Assembly (NCBI GenBank): GCA_031253835.1
Contig: JAIRVP010000008.1
Coordinates: 1 to 64,000 of the forward strand
DNA from: Burkholderia sp.
GTDB lineage: Bacteria; Pseudomonadota; Gammaproteobacteria; Burkholderiales; Burkholderiaceae
Reading direction: 5' to 3'
DNA: 64,000 nucleotides
Shown in pieces: positions 35,808 through 43,752 of the stretch (position 1 is the first letter of the stretch; each line of letters starts with the position of its first letter). The notes under the pieces are model-generated. The model was not told the DNA's origin. It saw nothing but the letters and a program-made list of their open reading frames with translations, and searched no databases. The position numbers and the translations under genes are program-made.

Positions 35808-37001
35808 TCAGAACTTCTGGCGCAGCCCGAGGCTGACGATCGCCTGCGACCGCGAGTCGGACGAGTGGCCGTTCGCCTTGTCGGACACCGACGCGGTCGC
35901 GGCCACCGGCCGGCCGAGCGCGTCGAGCGTCATGCCCGATGCATGCTGGTACGCGCCGAGCAGGTACACGCTGGTGCGCTTCGACAGGTCGTAGACGGCG
36001 CCGAGCGTCACGTTGTGATACTGCGCGCGGTCGTCGACGCCATCGACATCGCTGCCGCGCGTGTAGCTGTAGCCCGCGAACAGCTGCGTCTGCGGCTGCA
36101 CGGTCCAGCGCGTGAACACGCCCGCGACGTTGAACGTCGCGTGGCCGGTGAACAGCGACTGGCCGCCGCTGCGGTACTGCACGTTGCTGTAGTTCACGCC
36201 GACGACGGCCGGGCCGAAGTCGTACGTCGCGCCCGTCGCGATCACCTGCTGCGATTGCGCGCTCGCATAGCCTTCGTTGATCGACGAGTTGAAGAGGCCG
36301 TCGTCGGTGCTCTGCCACTTGCCGGCCGTCGGGTCGGTCGCGCCCGTCTTGCTGTTGTCCGAGCGCTCGTAGCCGACGCCCACGCGCAGCGGGCCTGCCG
36401 CGTACGCTGCGCCGACGCTCCACGTGTTGCGCTGCTTCATGCTGCCCGGCTGGCTGCCGAAACCGTACAGCGCGCCGAACGTGAAGCCCGAGTAGTTCGC
36501 GCTCGTGTACTTGATCGAGCTGTCGACGCGCGCGGTCTGGTCGAGATCGTCGATGTCGCCCGGGTGCGCGCCGAAGCCGCCGATGAACGACGACGGGCCG
36601 ACCGGGCTCACGAAGTCGTCGAGCGACGTGTACTGGCGGCCGAGCGTGACCGTGCCGTAGCGGTCGCTGCCGACGCCGACGAACGCCTGGCGGCCGAACT
36701 GGCGCCCGCCCTGGCCCGACGTGCCGTTCGTGATGTCGAAACCGTTCTCGAGGACGAACAGGGCGCGCATCCCGCCGCCGAGATCCTCGGAACCCTTGAT
36801 GCCCCAGCGGCTGCCGGACAGGTTGCCGGTCGTGAGCCCGACGCTCGAATGGCCGGTGTACGCGCCTGCCGAGCCGACCCGTTCGTTGCTGCGATAGGTC
36901 ACGCCCGCGTCGACGATGCCGTACAGCGTGACGGAGCTTTGCGCGGCGGCGATACCCGCGAGCGAGAGCAGCAGCGGGGCTGCGATCAGTTGCTTGTTCA
37001 T
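35808..37001 (-). CDS. Outer-membrane porin (OmpC-like, Burkholderia type)
   Basis: 397 aa from ATG 37001, set by the signal peptide MNKQLIAAPLLLSLAGIAAAQ; the frame stays open upstream but only as antisense noise to the next genes. The mature N-terminus SSVTLYGIVDAGVTYRSN and SRWGIKGSEDLGGGMRALF are hallmarks of 16-strand general porins of betaproteobacteria, as are LGRQYTSLDDFV and the C-terminal LGLRQKF with terminal phenylalanine. It forms a trimeric diffusion channel. A perfect 12-bp palindrome lies about 150 bp upstream. Confidence 0.94.
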   Translation of the reverse strand: MNKQLIAAPLLLSLAGIAAAQSSVTLYGIVDAGVTYRSNERVGSAGAYTGHSSVGLTTGNLSGSRWGIKGSEDLGGGMRALFVLENGFDITNGTSGQGGRQFGRQAFVGVGSDRYGTVTLGRQYTSLDDFVSPVGPSSFIGGFGAHPGDIDDLDQTARVDSSIKYTSANYSGFTFGALYGFGSQPGSMKQRNTWSVGAAYAAGPLRVGVGYERSDNSKTGATDPTAGKWQSTDDGLFNSSINEGYASAQSQQVIATGATYDFGPAVVGVNYSNVQYRSGGQSLFTGHATFNVAGVFTRWTVQPQTQLFAGYSYTRGSDVDGVDDRAQYHNVTLGAVYDLSKRTSVYLLGAYQHASGMTLDALGRPVAATASVSDKANGHSSDSRSQAIVSLGLRQKF

Positions 37002-37304
37002 GGTTTTATGTCTCCGGGCGGTGAACCCGTTGTTCTGGCTGGCTGTTGCGAGTGGCGCGCGGGCGCCGACATCCGCCGGCGGTGCGAGGCCGGCGGCGTC
37101 CGCGCGCGACGACGCGGCGGGCATGCCCGCTGCGGCCGCCATGGTAAATGGAACCGGTTCCTTTCCGAAGCGGAATAATGACAACAGTTTTTTGCCAAAA
37201 TCGAGATAGTCGGGGCGCGGCCGTCGTCGATGGCTGCCGCACCTGTACAGCACGGCCCGGCGCCCCCGATAATCGAACGCGCCCCTACCCTCGGGAGTTC
37301 CGTC
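37002..37304. other. Divergent intergenic region (porin / LysE)
   Basis: 303 bp between divergent genes. It holds a perfect 12-bp palindrome (37150-37161) and an AT-rich spot near 37180-37205 that may carry the porin promoter. No gene is seen. Confidence 0.45.
37150..37161. promoter_or_regulatory. Palindrome GGAACCGGTTCC, possible LacI-type operator
   Basis: Perfect 12-bp palindrome with central CG and AACCGGTT core, the shape of LacI/GalR family operators. It lies about 150 bp upstream of the porin start and 144 bp upstream of the LysE-type gene. No LacI gene is in the window. Confidence 0.4.
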
Positions 37305-37937
37305 ATGCATGAAACGACCCTGCTGATCTTCGCCGCCGTCGCGTTCGTCGGCATCGCGACGCCCGGCCCGACCGTGCTGCTTGCGCTGACCAACGGCTCG
37401 CGCTACGGCGTGCGCCGCGCGGCCTACGGGTTCGCGGGCGCGATGCTGTCCGACTTCGTGCTGATCGTCGCGGTCGCGCTCGGCCTCGGCGCGCTGCTGA
37501 TGGCGTCGGCGTTCTGGTTCTCGGTGGTGAAGTGGCTCGGCGCCGCATACCTCGCGTATGTCGGCATCCGGCTGCTGATGTCGAAGGGGTCGCTCGACGT
37601 CGCCGCCGCGCAACACGGCACGGCCACCGAGCGCAATGCGTCGATCTTCGCGAAGAGCTTCCTGACCGCGGTCACGAACCCGAAGGGCTATCTGTTCTTC
37701 TCCGCGTTCCTGCCGCAGTTCCTCGATCCGTCCGCGCCGCTTGCGCCGCAGTACGTCGCGCTCGCCGTCACGTTCGCGCTGCTCGACGGCGCGGTGATGT
37801 TCGGCTACGCGCTGCTCGGCGCACGCGCGGTGCGGCTGCTGAAACGCGCGGGCGCGCTGTGGCTCGAACGCACGTGCGGCGCGATGCTGCTCGCGCTCGC
37901 CGGTTCGCTCGCGCTGTACCGGCGCCACGCCGCCTAG
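37305..37937 (+). CDS. LysE/RhtB family amino-acid exporter
   Basis: 210 aa from ATG 37305. The N-terminal TM1 and loop VAFVGIATPGPTVLLALTNGSRYG carries the P-G-P motif of the LysE/RhtB family, followed by AYLAYVGIRLLMSKG and TNPKGYLFFSAFLPQFLDP, all typical. Six hydrophobic segments. It exports amino acids or homoserine-lactone-like metabolites across the inner membrane by proton exchange; the substrate cannot be read from sequence. The GNAT gene starts 12 bp after its stop, so the two are likely co-transcribed. Confidence 0.92.
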   Translation: MHETTLLIFAAVAFVGIATPGPTVLLALTNGSRYGVRRAAYGFAGAMLSDFVLIVAVALGLGALLMASAFWFSVVKWLGAAYLAYVGIRLLMSKGSLDVAAAQHGTATERNASIFAKSFLTAVTNPKGYLFFSAFLPQFLDPSAPLAPQYVALAVTFALLDGAVMFGYALLGARAVRLLKRAGALWLERTCGAMLLALAGSLALYRRHAA

Positions 37938-37949
37938 GAGCGGGTTCCG

Positions 37950-38486
37950 ATGAAAATTGCCGCACCGCCCCGCGCCGGCTTTCCCGGCCTGTCGCTCAGG
38001 CAACTCGACCGCTCGGACCTCGACGCGTGGTACGCGTACCTGTCGAACCCCGACGTCTTCCACCACACGAGCTGGAACCTGCGCACGCCCGGCGATCTGC
38101 TGCCGCTGTTCGACAACATCGAATCGGCCGACCCGGATTCGATCCGGCGTCTCGCGATCGTCGACACCGCATCGGGCGCGCTCGCCGGGACGATCGGGCT
38201 GCATACGGTGTCCACCGTGAACCGCTCGGCGGAGATTGCGTACGACCTCGCGCCGTCGCACTGGGGGCGCGGCATCGCGAGCGCGGTATGCGAAGCCGTT
38301 ACCGCGTGGGCGTTCGCGAACGGCGGCTTCATGCGCATGCAGGCCGTCGTGCTGACCAGCAACGCGGGCTCCGCGCGCGTGCTGCAGAAGTGCGGCTACC
38401 GCTACGAAGGGCTGTTGCGCGCGTACAAGATGGTGCGCGGCACGCCGGGCGATTTCGCGATGTACGCACGCCTCGCGACCGACTGA
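37950..38486 (+). CDS. GNAT N-acetyltransferase (RimJ/RimL-like)
   Basis: 178 aa. It has the layout of the RimJ/RimL acetyltransferase group: LRQLDRSDLDAWYAYLSNPD at the start, AGTIGLHTVSTVNRSAEIAYDLAPSHWGRGIASAV, with the acetyl-CoA P-loop-like W-G-R-G-I-A motif, and ending with VLTSNAGSARVLQKCGYRYEGLLR. It likely acetylates an amino group on a protein N-terminus or small molecule. It follows the LysE exporter closely, and a link to amino-acid detoxification is possible. Confidence 0.9.
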   Translation: MKIAAPPRAGFPGLSLRQLDRSDLDAWYAYLSNPDVFHHTSWNLRTPGDLLPLFDNIESADPDSIRRLAIVDTASGALAGTIGLHTVSTVNRSAEIAYDLAPSHWGRGIASAVCEAVTAWAFANGGFMRMQAVVLTSNAGSARVLQKCGYRYEGLLRAYKMVRGTPGDFAMYARLATD

Positions 38487-38583
38487 CACGCCGTCCGCGG
38501 CATCGCGCGCCGATGCCGTGAAGCGATTGGACGACCCGCGCCGAATTGGCGACAATCGCCGTTCCCCTCCTCGACGCTCCGCC

Positions 38584-39318
38584 ATGAAAATCGCCGCGCT
38601 TTCCGACATCCACGGCAACCTCGCCGCGCTCGACGCGGTGCTCGACGACGTCCGCCGCCGCGGCGCCGACGTGATCGTCAATCTCGGCGACATCGTGTCG
38701 GGCGCGCTCCATCCGGCCGAAACGGCCGACCGCCTGATCGCGCTCGACTTGCCGACCGTCAAGGGCAATCACGAACGCCAGTTGCTCACCTACGATCGCG
38801 AAGCGATGCGGCTGTCCGATCGCTGGGCGCACGACACGCTGCGCGACGACCACCGCGCGTGGATCGCCGCGCTGCCCGAACGCATGACGCTCGACGACGA
38901 CGTGCTGATGGTGCACGGCACGCCGGACAGCGATCTCGTCTACTTCCTCGAAACGGTCACGCCCGACGGCTGCCGCGCGGCGACACCCGATGAAGTCGCG
39001 CAGCGCGCGGGCAACGAGGCGGCATCGCTGATCCTGTGCGGCCACACGCACGTGCCGCGCACCGCGAAGCTCGACGACGGCCGGCTGATCGTCAACCCGG
39101 GCAGCGTCGGGCTGCAGGCGTACGAGGACGACCAGCCGCATCCGCACCGGATCGAGACGGGCTCTCCGCATGCACGCTACGCGATGGTGTCGCGCACGGC
39201 GGCCGGCTGGAACGTCGAATTTCATGCGGTCGAATACGACTGGCACACGGCCGCCGTCACCGCGGCCTCGCGCGGGCGCGACGACTGGACCGTCGCGCTG
39301 CGCACCGGCCGGTGCTGA
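38584..39318 (+). CDS. Metallophosphoesterase (YfcE/MPE type)
   Basis: 244 aa from ATG 38584. The calcineurin-like motifs are intact: MKIAALSDIHGNLAALDAV (D-x-H), VIVNLGDIVSGAL (G-D), TVKGNHERQL (G-N-H-E), MVHGTPDSDLVYF, and CGHTHVPRTAKLDDGRLIVN (G-H-T-H). It binds two divalent metals and hydrolyses a phosphodiester or phosphoester; members of this branch act on cyclic nucleotides or small phosphodiesters. The next gene follows 55 bp later on the same strand. Confidence 0.93.
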   Translation: MKIAALSDIHGNLAALDAVLDDVRRRGADVIVNLGDIVSGALHPAETADRLIALDLPTVKGNHERQLLTYDREAMRLSDRWAHDTLRDDHRAWIAALPERMTLDDDVLMVHGTPDSDLVYFLETVTPDGCRAATPDEVAQRAGNEAASLILCGHTHVPRTAKLDDGRLIVNPGSVGLQAYEDDQPHPHRIETGSPHARYAMVSRTAAGWNVEFHAVEYDWHTAAVTAASRGRDDWTVALRTGRC

Positions 39319-39373
39319 TACTCGCGCCGCCCGACCGCCCCGCTTCGCTTCTTTCGAAGGAAAACCGGACACC

Positions 39374-39985
39374 ATGGCCGTTCCGTCGCAACTGCTCTTC
39401 CTGCCCGGCGCATCGGGCAGCACCGCCTTCTGGCAGCCGCTGGCCAACCTGCTGACGCATCCGGCCGAACGGCGGATCGTCGCCTACCCGGGCTTCGGCG
39501 ACACGCCGCGCGATCCGGCCGTCGACGATTTCGACAGCCTCGTGCGTGATGTCCTCGAAAAGATCGACCGGCCGACCGCCGTGATCGCCCAATCGATGGG
39601 CGGCGTGATCGCGATGCGCGCGGCGCTCGACAGGCCCGAACGCGTCACGCATCTCGTGCTGACGGTCACGTCCGGCGGGCTCGACATGGCGGGGCTCGGC
39701 GCGCAGGACTGGCGGGCCGGTTTCGCCGAAGCGAACCCGCAGTTGCCCGACTGGTTCCTGACGTTTCGCGCGGACTTGTCGCGAGAGATCGGCCGCATCG
39801 CGCAGCCGACGCTGCTGCTGTGGGGCGACGACGATCCGATCAGCCCCGTCGCGGCCGGCCGGCGCCTGCTCGAACGGCTGCCCGACGCACAGTTGCATGT
39901 CGTGCCGGGCGGCCGGCACGATCTCGCGGCCGTGCATGCGCAAGCGCTCGCGCCGCTCGTCGACGCGCATCTGCAGCGCACGTAA
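39374..39985 (+). CDS. Alpha/beta hydrolase
   Basis: 203 aa from ATG 39374. It has the alpha/beta-hydrolase features LLFLPGASGSTAFWQPLANLL near the oxyanion region, the nucleophile elbow AQSMGGVIA (G-x-S-x-G variant with A-Q-S-M-G), LLWGDDDPISPVAAGRRLLE supplying the acid, and the histidine in VVPGGRHDLAAVHA. The size lacks a lid domain, so it is a compact esterase or lipase-like hydrolase of unknown substrate. It is convergent with the sensor kinase gene. Confidence 0.9.
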   Translation: MAVPSQLLFLPGASGSTAFWQPLANLLTHPAERRIVAYPGFGDTPRDPAVDDFDSLVRDVLEKIDRPTAVIAQSMGGVIAMRAALDRPERVTHLVLTVTSGGLDMAGLGAQDWRAGFAEANPQLPDWFLTFRADLSREIGRIAQPTLLLWGDDDPISPVAAGRRLLERLPDAQLHVVPGGRHDLAAVHAQALAPLVDAHLQRT

Positions 39986-40068
39986 CGTCGCGCGCGCCGG
40001 CTTCGATTTCGGTTTCAGCTTCAGCGTCGGTGCGCGCTGAAACCGCGACGCTCACGCGCCGCGCCGCG

Positions 40069-41391
40069 TCACCCCGCGTTCCTCAGCGTGAGCCTCGCCT
40101 CGAGTCCGCCGCCGTCGGGCCGGTTGTTCAGCGTCAGCGTGCCGCCCATCGCGAGCGCGAGTTGCCGCGCGATCGCCAGGCCGAGCCCGGTGCCGCCCGT
40201 GTCGCGGTTGCGCGACGTCTCCACGCGCCGGAACGGCTCGAACACCGCGTCGAGCTGATCGGCCGGAATGCCGGGCCCGCGGTCGAGCACCGCAATCACC
40301 GCACCGCCGTCCGGCGCCGCGCGCACGTCGATCTCGGCCGCGCCCGCGAACTTCAGCGCGTTGTCGACGAGGTTGCCGACGATGCGGCGCAGCGCCTTCG
40401 GCCGCGTGACGAGCGCGAGCGGCGCGCGGCTGTGCAGCGCGACGTCCTGCCCCGCATCCGTGTAGTCGCACACGATGCTGTCGAGCAGCGCGTCGAGATC
40501 GATGCGGCGCGCGGCTTCCTCGGTGCCGTGCAGTGTCCGCGCGTACGCGACGCCCTCCTTCACCAGATGCTCCATCTCGATCAGGTCCTGGCGCAGCTTC
40601 GCGCCCTGCGTGTCGTCGTCCATCACGTCGACGCGCAGCCGCATCCGCGTGATCGGCGTCTGCAGGTCGTGCGAGATCGACGCGAGGATCTGCATGCGTT
40701 CGGCCATGTACTGCGCGATGCGGTCCTGCATCGCGTTGAACGCCCGTGCGGCACGCGCGACTTCCGACGGCCCGCCTTCGTTCAGCCGCTCGCCCTTCAG
40801 GTCGGGGCCGAGCGCGTCGGCGGCCTGCGCGAGCTGCTTGAGCGGCCGCGTCGCGAGCCGCACCGCGAGCCAGCAGCATGCGGCCAGCACCGCGAGCTGC
40901 AGCACGAGCACGACCGGCAGCCAGCCGGACAGCGGCACCGTCGACATCGGATGGATGTCGATCGTCAGCGGCGACCCGTCGGTCAGGCGCAGATGCACCT
41001 GCAGATGTTCGCGGTCGCCGGGGATCGCGTTCGCGGTCAGCGGATAGTCGCCGCCGATGCCGTCCGAGATCGAGCGCTCGACGCGCGCCGACAGCCGCGC
41101 TTCGGGCGGCGTGCCGGTCTCGCCGGGCCCGAGGATGAACGCATAGCTGCGCCGCGCGAGACGCGGCAGCCACGCGGCGCGCTCGGCGGCCGGCAGATGG
41201 TCGAGCAGCGCGACCGAGCTCGCGACCTCGCGCTCGATGTAGCCCATCATCAGGTTGGTGGTCGCCTGGTCGCGCTCGGTCACGGTGAGCCAGAACGACA
41301 GCGTCTGCGCGAGCGCGAGGCCCACGCACAGGATCAGCGCGAGCCGCGCGAACAGCGAGCGCGGCCAGTGCCACAGCGTGCGCGCGCTCAT
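40069..41391 (-). CDS. Sensor histidine kinase (OmpR-system type)
   Basis: 440 aa from ATG 41391. Two membrane segments (LFARLALILCVGLALAQTLSF and LPVVLVLQLAVLAACCWLAV) flank a periplasmic sensor of about 130 residues. A HAMP linker follows, then the H-box ASISHDLQTPITRMRLRVD, N-box VGNLVDNALKF, and G-boxes DRGPGIPADQLDAVFEPF and GGTGLGLAIARQLA. It phosphorylates the partner response regulator, whose gene overlaps by 4 bp. The signal is unknown. It is similar in layout to EnvZ-like kinases. Confidence 0.94.
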   Translation of the reverse strand: MSARTLWHWPRSLFARLALILCVGLALAQTLSFWLTVTERDQATTNLMMGYIEREVASSVALLDHLPAAERAAWLPRLARRSYAFILGPGETGTPPEARLSARVERSISDGIGGDYPLTANAIPGDREHLQVHLRLTDGSPLTIDIHPMSTVPLSGWLPVVLVLQLAVLAACCWLAVRLATRPLKQLAQAADALGPDLKGERLNEGGPSEVARAARAFNAMQDRIAQYMAERMQILASISHDLQTPITRMRLRVDVMDDDTQGAKLRQDLIEMEHLVKEGVAYARTLHGTEEAARRIDLDALLDSIVCDYTDAGQDVALHSRAPLALVTRPKALRRIVGNLVDNALKFAGAAEIDVRAAPDGGAVIAVLDRGPGIPADQLDAVFEPFRRVETSRNRDTGGTGLGLAIARQLALAMGGTLTLNNRPDGGGLEARLTLRNAG

Positions 41392-42128
41392 GGCGTACCG
41401 TCGACGGCAGTCACGGCCGACGAGAACACGTAGCCCTCGTTGCGCAGCGTCTTGATGTAGCGCGGTTCGCGCGCGCCGTCGCGCAGGCGCTGGCGCAGCC
41501 GGCTCACGAGCAGGTCGATCGACCGGTCGAACGGATCGGACTGGCGCCCCTGCGTGAGGTTGAGCAGCTGGTCGCGCGTCAGCACGCGCTGCGGATTGTC
41601 GAGGAACACGCGCAGCAGCCGGTATTCGGCGCCGCTCAGCGCGACCATCGTGCCCTCGGCGTCGAGCAGGTGGCGCCCCGTCGTGTCGAGCCGCCATTCG
41701 CCGAACGCGAGCATCTCGGCCGATTCCGTCACCTGCATGCCGGGCGGCAACATGCGCGCGCGGCGCAGCACCGAGCGGATCCGCGCGAGCAGCTCGCGCA
41801 CCGCGAACGGCTTGGCCAGGTAGTCGTCGGCGCCCATCTCGAGGCCGATGATGCGGTCGGTTTCCTCGCCGCGTGCGGTCAGCATCAGCACGGGCACCGT
41901 GCGGAACTTGCCGGCGCGCAGGTCGCGGCACAGCGTGAGGCCGTCTTCGCCCGGCATCATCAGGTCGAGCACGATCAGGTCGGGCGCGCCGTCGTCCAGC
42001 ACGTTGCGCATCTCGCGGCCGTTCGCGGCCAGCGACACGCGCATGCCGTTCTTTTCCAGGTAGTCCGCGATCAGTTCGCGAATCGCGCGATCGTCGTCGA
42101 CGATCAGCACGTGGTCGATCTTGTCCAT
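41388..42128 (-). CDS. Response regulator, OmpR family
   Basis: 246 aa from ATG 42128; a longer frame upstream is rejected because it adds 38 residues before the receiver domain. The receiver domain starts at HVLIVDDDRAIRELIADYL, with the phosphoacceptor aspartate in DLIVLDLMMPGEDGLTL and the K in YLAKPFAVRELLARI. The C-terminal winged helix ends TLRNEGYVFSS. It is the first gene of a two-gene operon with the kinase. It is divergent from a thioredoxin-like gene (224-bp gap), a possible target. Confidence 0.95.
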   Translation of the reverse strand: MDKIDHVLIVDDDRAIRELIADYLEKNGMRVSLAANGREMRNVLDDGAPDLIVLDLMMPGEDGLTLCRDLRAGKFRTVPVLMLTARGEETDRIIGLEMGADDYLAKPFAVRELLARIRSVLRRARMLPPGMQVTESAEMLAFGEWRLDTTGRHLLDAEGTMVALSGAEYRLLRVFLDNPQRVLTRDQLLNLTQGRQSDPFDRSIDLLVSRLRQRLRDGAREPRYIKTLRNEGYVFSSAVTAVDGTP

Positions 42129-42352
42129 GAATCGTTGTCGGTGTCGTAGTTCGGGCAGGCGATGTCCGCTGTTATACCGCAAGGCAGGCACGCGTTTGTA
42201 TCCCAATGTATCGCGCCGCCGCGACGACACACAACATTGCACACGTGCGGCCGGCCGGACACATCGCAGATACGTCGGCGCAGCCTAATGGGGCCTGTCG
42301 AAACCCGTCCGGCCGCGCCCCCGAGCAGCGGCCCACCGATCAGGAGAACGCC

Positions 42353-42934
42353 ATGCTGCCCCGACTCAAGACCGCCGCCATCGTCATCGCCCTCGCCGCC
42401 ACGGCCGGGCTCGCCGCCTTCGCCGGCACCCGCGACGACGCGGGCATGCAGGCCTCGCTGGCCGGCACGCCGGCGCCCGATTTCACCGGCATCGACCGCT
42501 GGCACAACAGCGCGCCGCTGACGCTCGGCCAGCTGCGCGGCAAGGTCGTGCTCGTCGACTTCTGGACGTACTCGTGCATCAACTGCATTCATACGATTCC
42601 GTACGTGAACGACTGGTACCGGAAGTATCGCGACCAGGGGCTCGTCGTGGTCGGCGTGCATACGCCCGAATATCCGTTCGAGCGCGACGCGGGCAACGTC
42701 GCCGAGGCGATCAAGCGCTTCGATATCCGGTATCCGGTCGCGCAGGACAACCGCTACGACACGTGGCGCGCGTACGGGAACCAGTACTGGCCCGCGCTGT
42801 ACCTGATCGATGCGAACGGCAAGGTCGTCTATACGCGCTATGGCGAAGGCGGCTACGACAAGACCGAGGCCGCGATTCGCGGCGCGCTCGCGCAGGCGGG
42901 CACGCCGGCGAAGGACGCGACGCGCACGCAATGA
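42353..42934 (+). CDS. Exported thioredoxin-like protein
   Basis: 193 aa from ATG 42353, with GGAG about 9 nt upstream. Signal peptide/anchor LKTAAIVIALAATAGLAAFA. The thioredoxin domain has VLVDFWTYSCINCIHTIPYV with active-site C-I-N-C, GLVVVGVHTPEYPFERDAGN, and the cis-proline region YWPALYLIDANG. The C-I-N-C version is typical of DipZ/TlpA-like redoxins, which reduce or oxidise periplasmic disulfides. The divergent two-component system may regulate it. Confidence 0.9.
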   Translation: MLPRLKTAAIVIALAATAGLAAFAGTRDDAGMQASLAGTPAPDFTGIDRWHNSAPLTLGQLRGKVVLVDFWTYSCINCIHTIPYVNDWYRKYRDQGLVVVGVHTPEYPFERDAGNVAEAIKRFDIRYPVAQDNRYDTWRAYGNQYWPALYLIDANGKVVYTRYGEGGYDKTEAAIRGALAQAGTPAKDATRTQ

Positions 42935-42944
42935 CCGACGCGGC

Positions 42945-42969
42945 GCGCGGGCGCGGCATCCGCCCGCGC
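42945..42969. terminator. Hairpin between the thioredoxin-like and PaiB genes
   Basis: A perfect 9-bp stem (GCGCGGGCG 42945-42953 with CGCCCGCGC 42961-42969) lies between two convergent stops. No T-tract; probable shared transcription end. Confidence 0.5.
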
Positions 42970-42990
42970 TCGCGTCACGCCCTCACTCGC

Positions 42991-43629
42991 TCACTCGCGT
43001 TTCGCGTCGGCCGCCGCGAGCATCGCTTCGCCGATCGCGAGGTTGCCGTCCGCGACCAGCGCTTCGCCGGCGCCGCGGATATCGGCCTCGGCCTTGTTCT
43101 GCCCGAGCTTGCGCTTGCCGACGAGCCGCGTGATCTCGATCTGCAATCCGACGATCGCCTGCAGCATCGTGTCGATGTAGTCCTTCGGCGCGTCGCCCAT
43201 CTTCCACGGCACCGGCTGCGACGCTTCATGCGTGCGCGTCAGCCGCGCGACCACGCCGCGCACGAACTTCTCGTCGTCGCGCACCGTGATGCGGCCGTGC
43301 GCATGCACGACCATGTAGTTCCACGTCGGCACCTGGCGGTGCGCGACATGCTTGCTCGGATACCCGTTCGGCGAGATGTACGCGTCGCCGGCGCGGAAGA
43401 TCACGAGCACCTCGTCGCCGTCCGCGACGTCCTGCCAGACCGGATTCGCACGGGCGACGTGCGCGTGCAGTTCGCCGAGCCCGCCGTCGCCGGGCAGCAG
43501 TTCGAACGGAATGTGGTTCGCGTCGAGCCCGCTCTTGCCGTGCGTGATCAGGCTGCCGAACGGATGCTGCACGATCAGTTCGCGCAGCGCGTCGGGATTG
43601 GGCTCGTTGAAATCGGCGGGGACGTACAT
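42991..43629 (-). CDS. FMN-binding PaiB-family negative regulator
   Basis: 212 aa from ATG 43629, giving MYVPADFNEPNPDALRELI, the conserved N-terminus of the family; an upstream frame adds 24 residues without homology. It has the split-barrel flavin-binding fold, with FGSLITHGKSGLDANHIPFEL, HVARANPVWQ and YPSKHVAHRQVPTWNYMVVH visible. PaiB-like proteins act in transcriptional repression or heme/flavin binding; the biochemical function is uncertain. It is divergent from a MocR-type regulator, with direct repeats in between. Confidence 0.92.
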   Translation of the reverse strand: MYVPADFNEPNPDALRELIVQHPFGSLITHGKSGLDANHIPFELLPGDGGLGELHAHVARANPVWQDVADGDEVLVIFRAGDAYISPNGYPSKHVAHRQVPTWNYMVVHAHGRITVRDDEKFVRGVVARLTRTHEASQPVPWKMGDAPKDYIDTMLQAIVGLQIEITRLVGKRKLGQNKAEADIRGAGEALVADGNLAIGEAMLAAADAKRE

Positions 43630-43702
43630 GTCGGCTCCACGGTCGTATGGCATCGGAAAAGGCGCGGGCGCGGGCCCGTCATGCAGCGATTGTGATCCCA
43701 AA

Positions 43703-43728
43703 CTGGTTTATGCTGTAGAGCCGGTTTG
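43703..43728. promoter_or_regulatory. Direct repeats between PaiB and MocR-type genes
   Basis: CTGGTTTA (43703-43710) and CCGGTTTG (43721-43728) are imperfect direct repeats, 18 bp start to start. MocR regulators bind such repeats, so this may be the site from which the MocR-type gene controls itself and the divergent PaiB gene. Confidence 0.5.
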
Positions 43729-43752
43729 GAACAATTTCAGCAGACCAGAATC

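Noticed and set aside
37002..38768. N-terminal extension of the porin frame by 589 codons
   Set aside because: The signal peptide at 37001 and the downstream porin sequence fix the start; the extension is antisense to LysE and GNAT genes.
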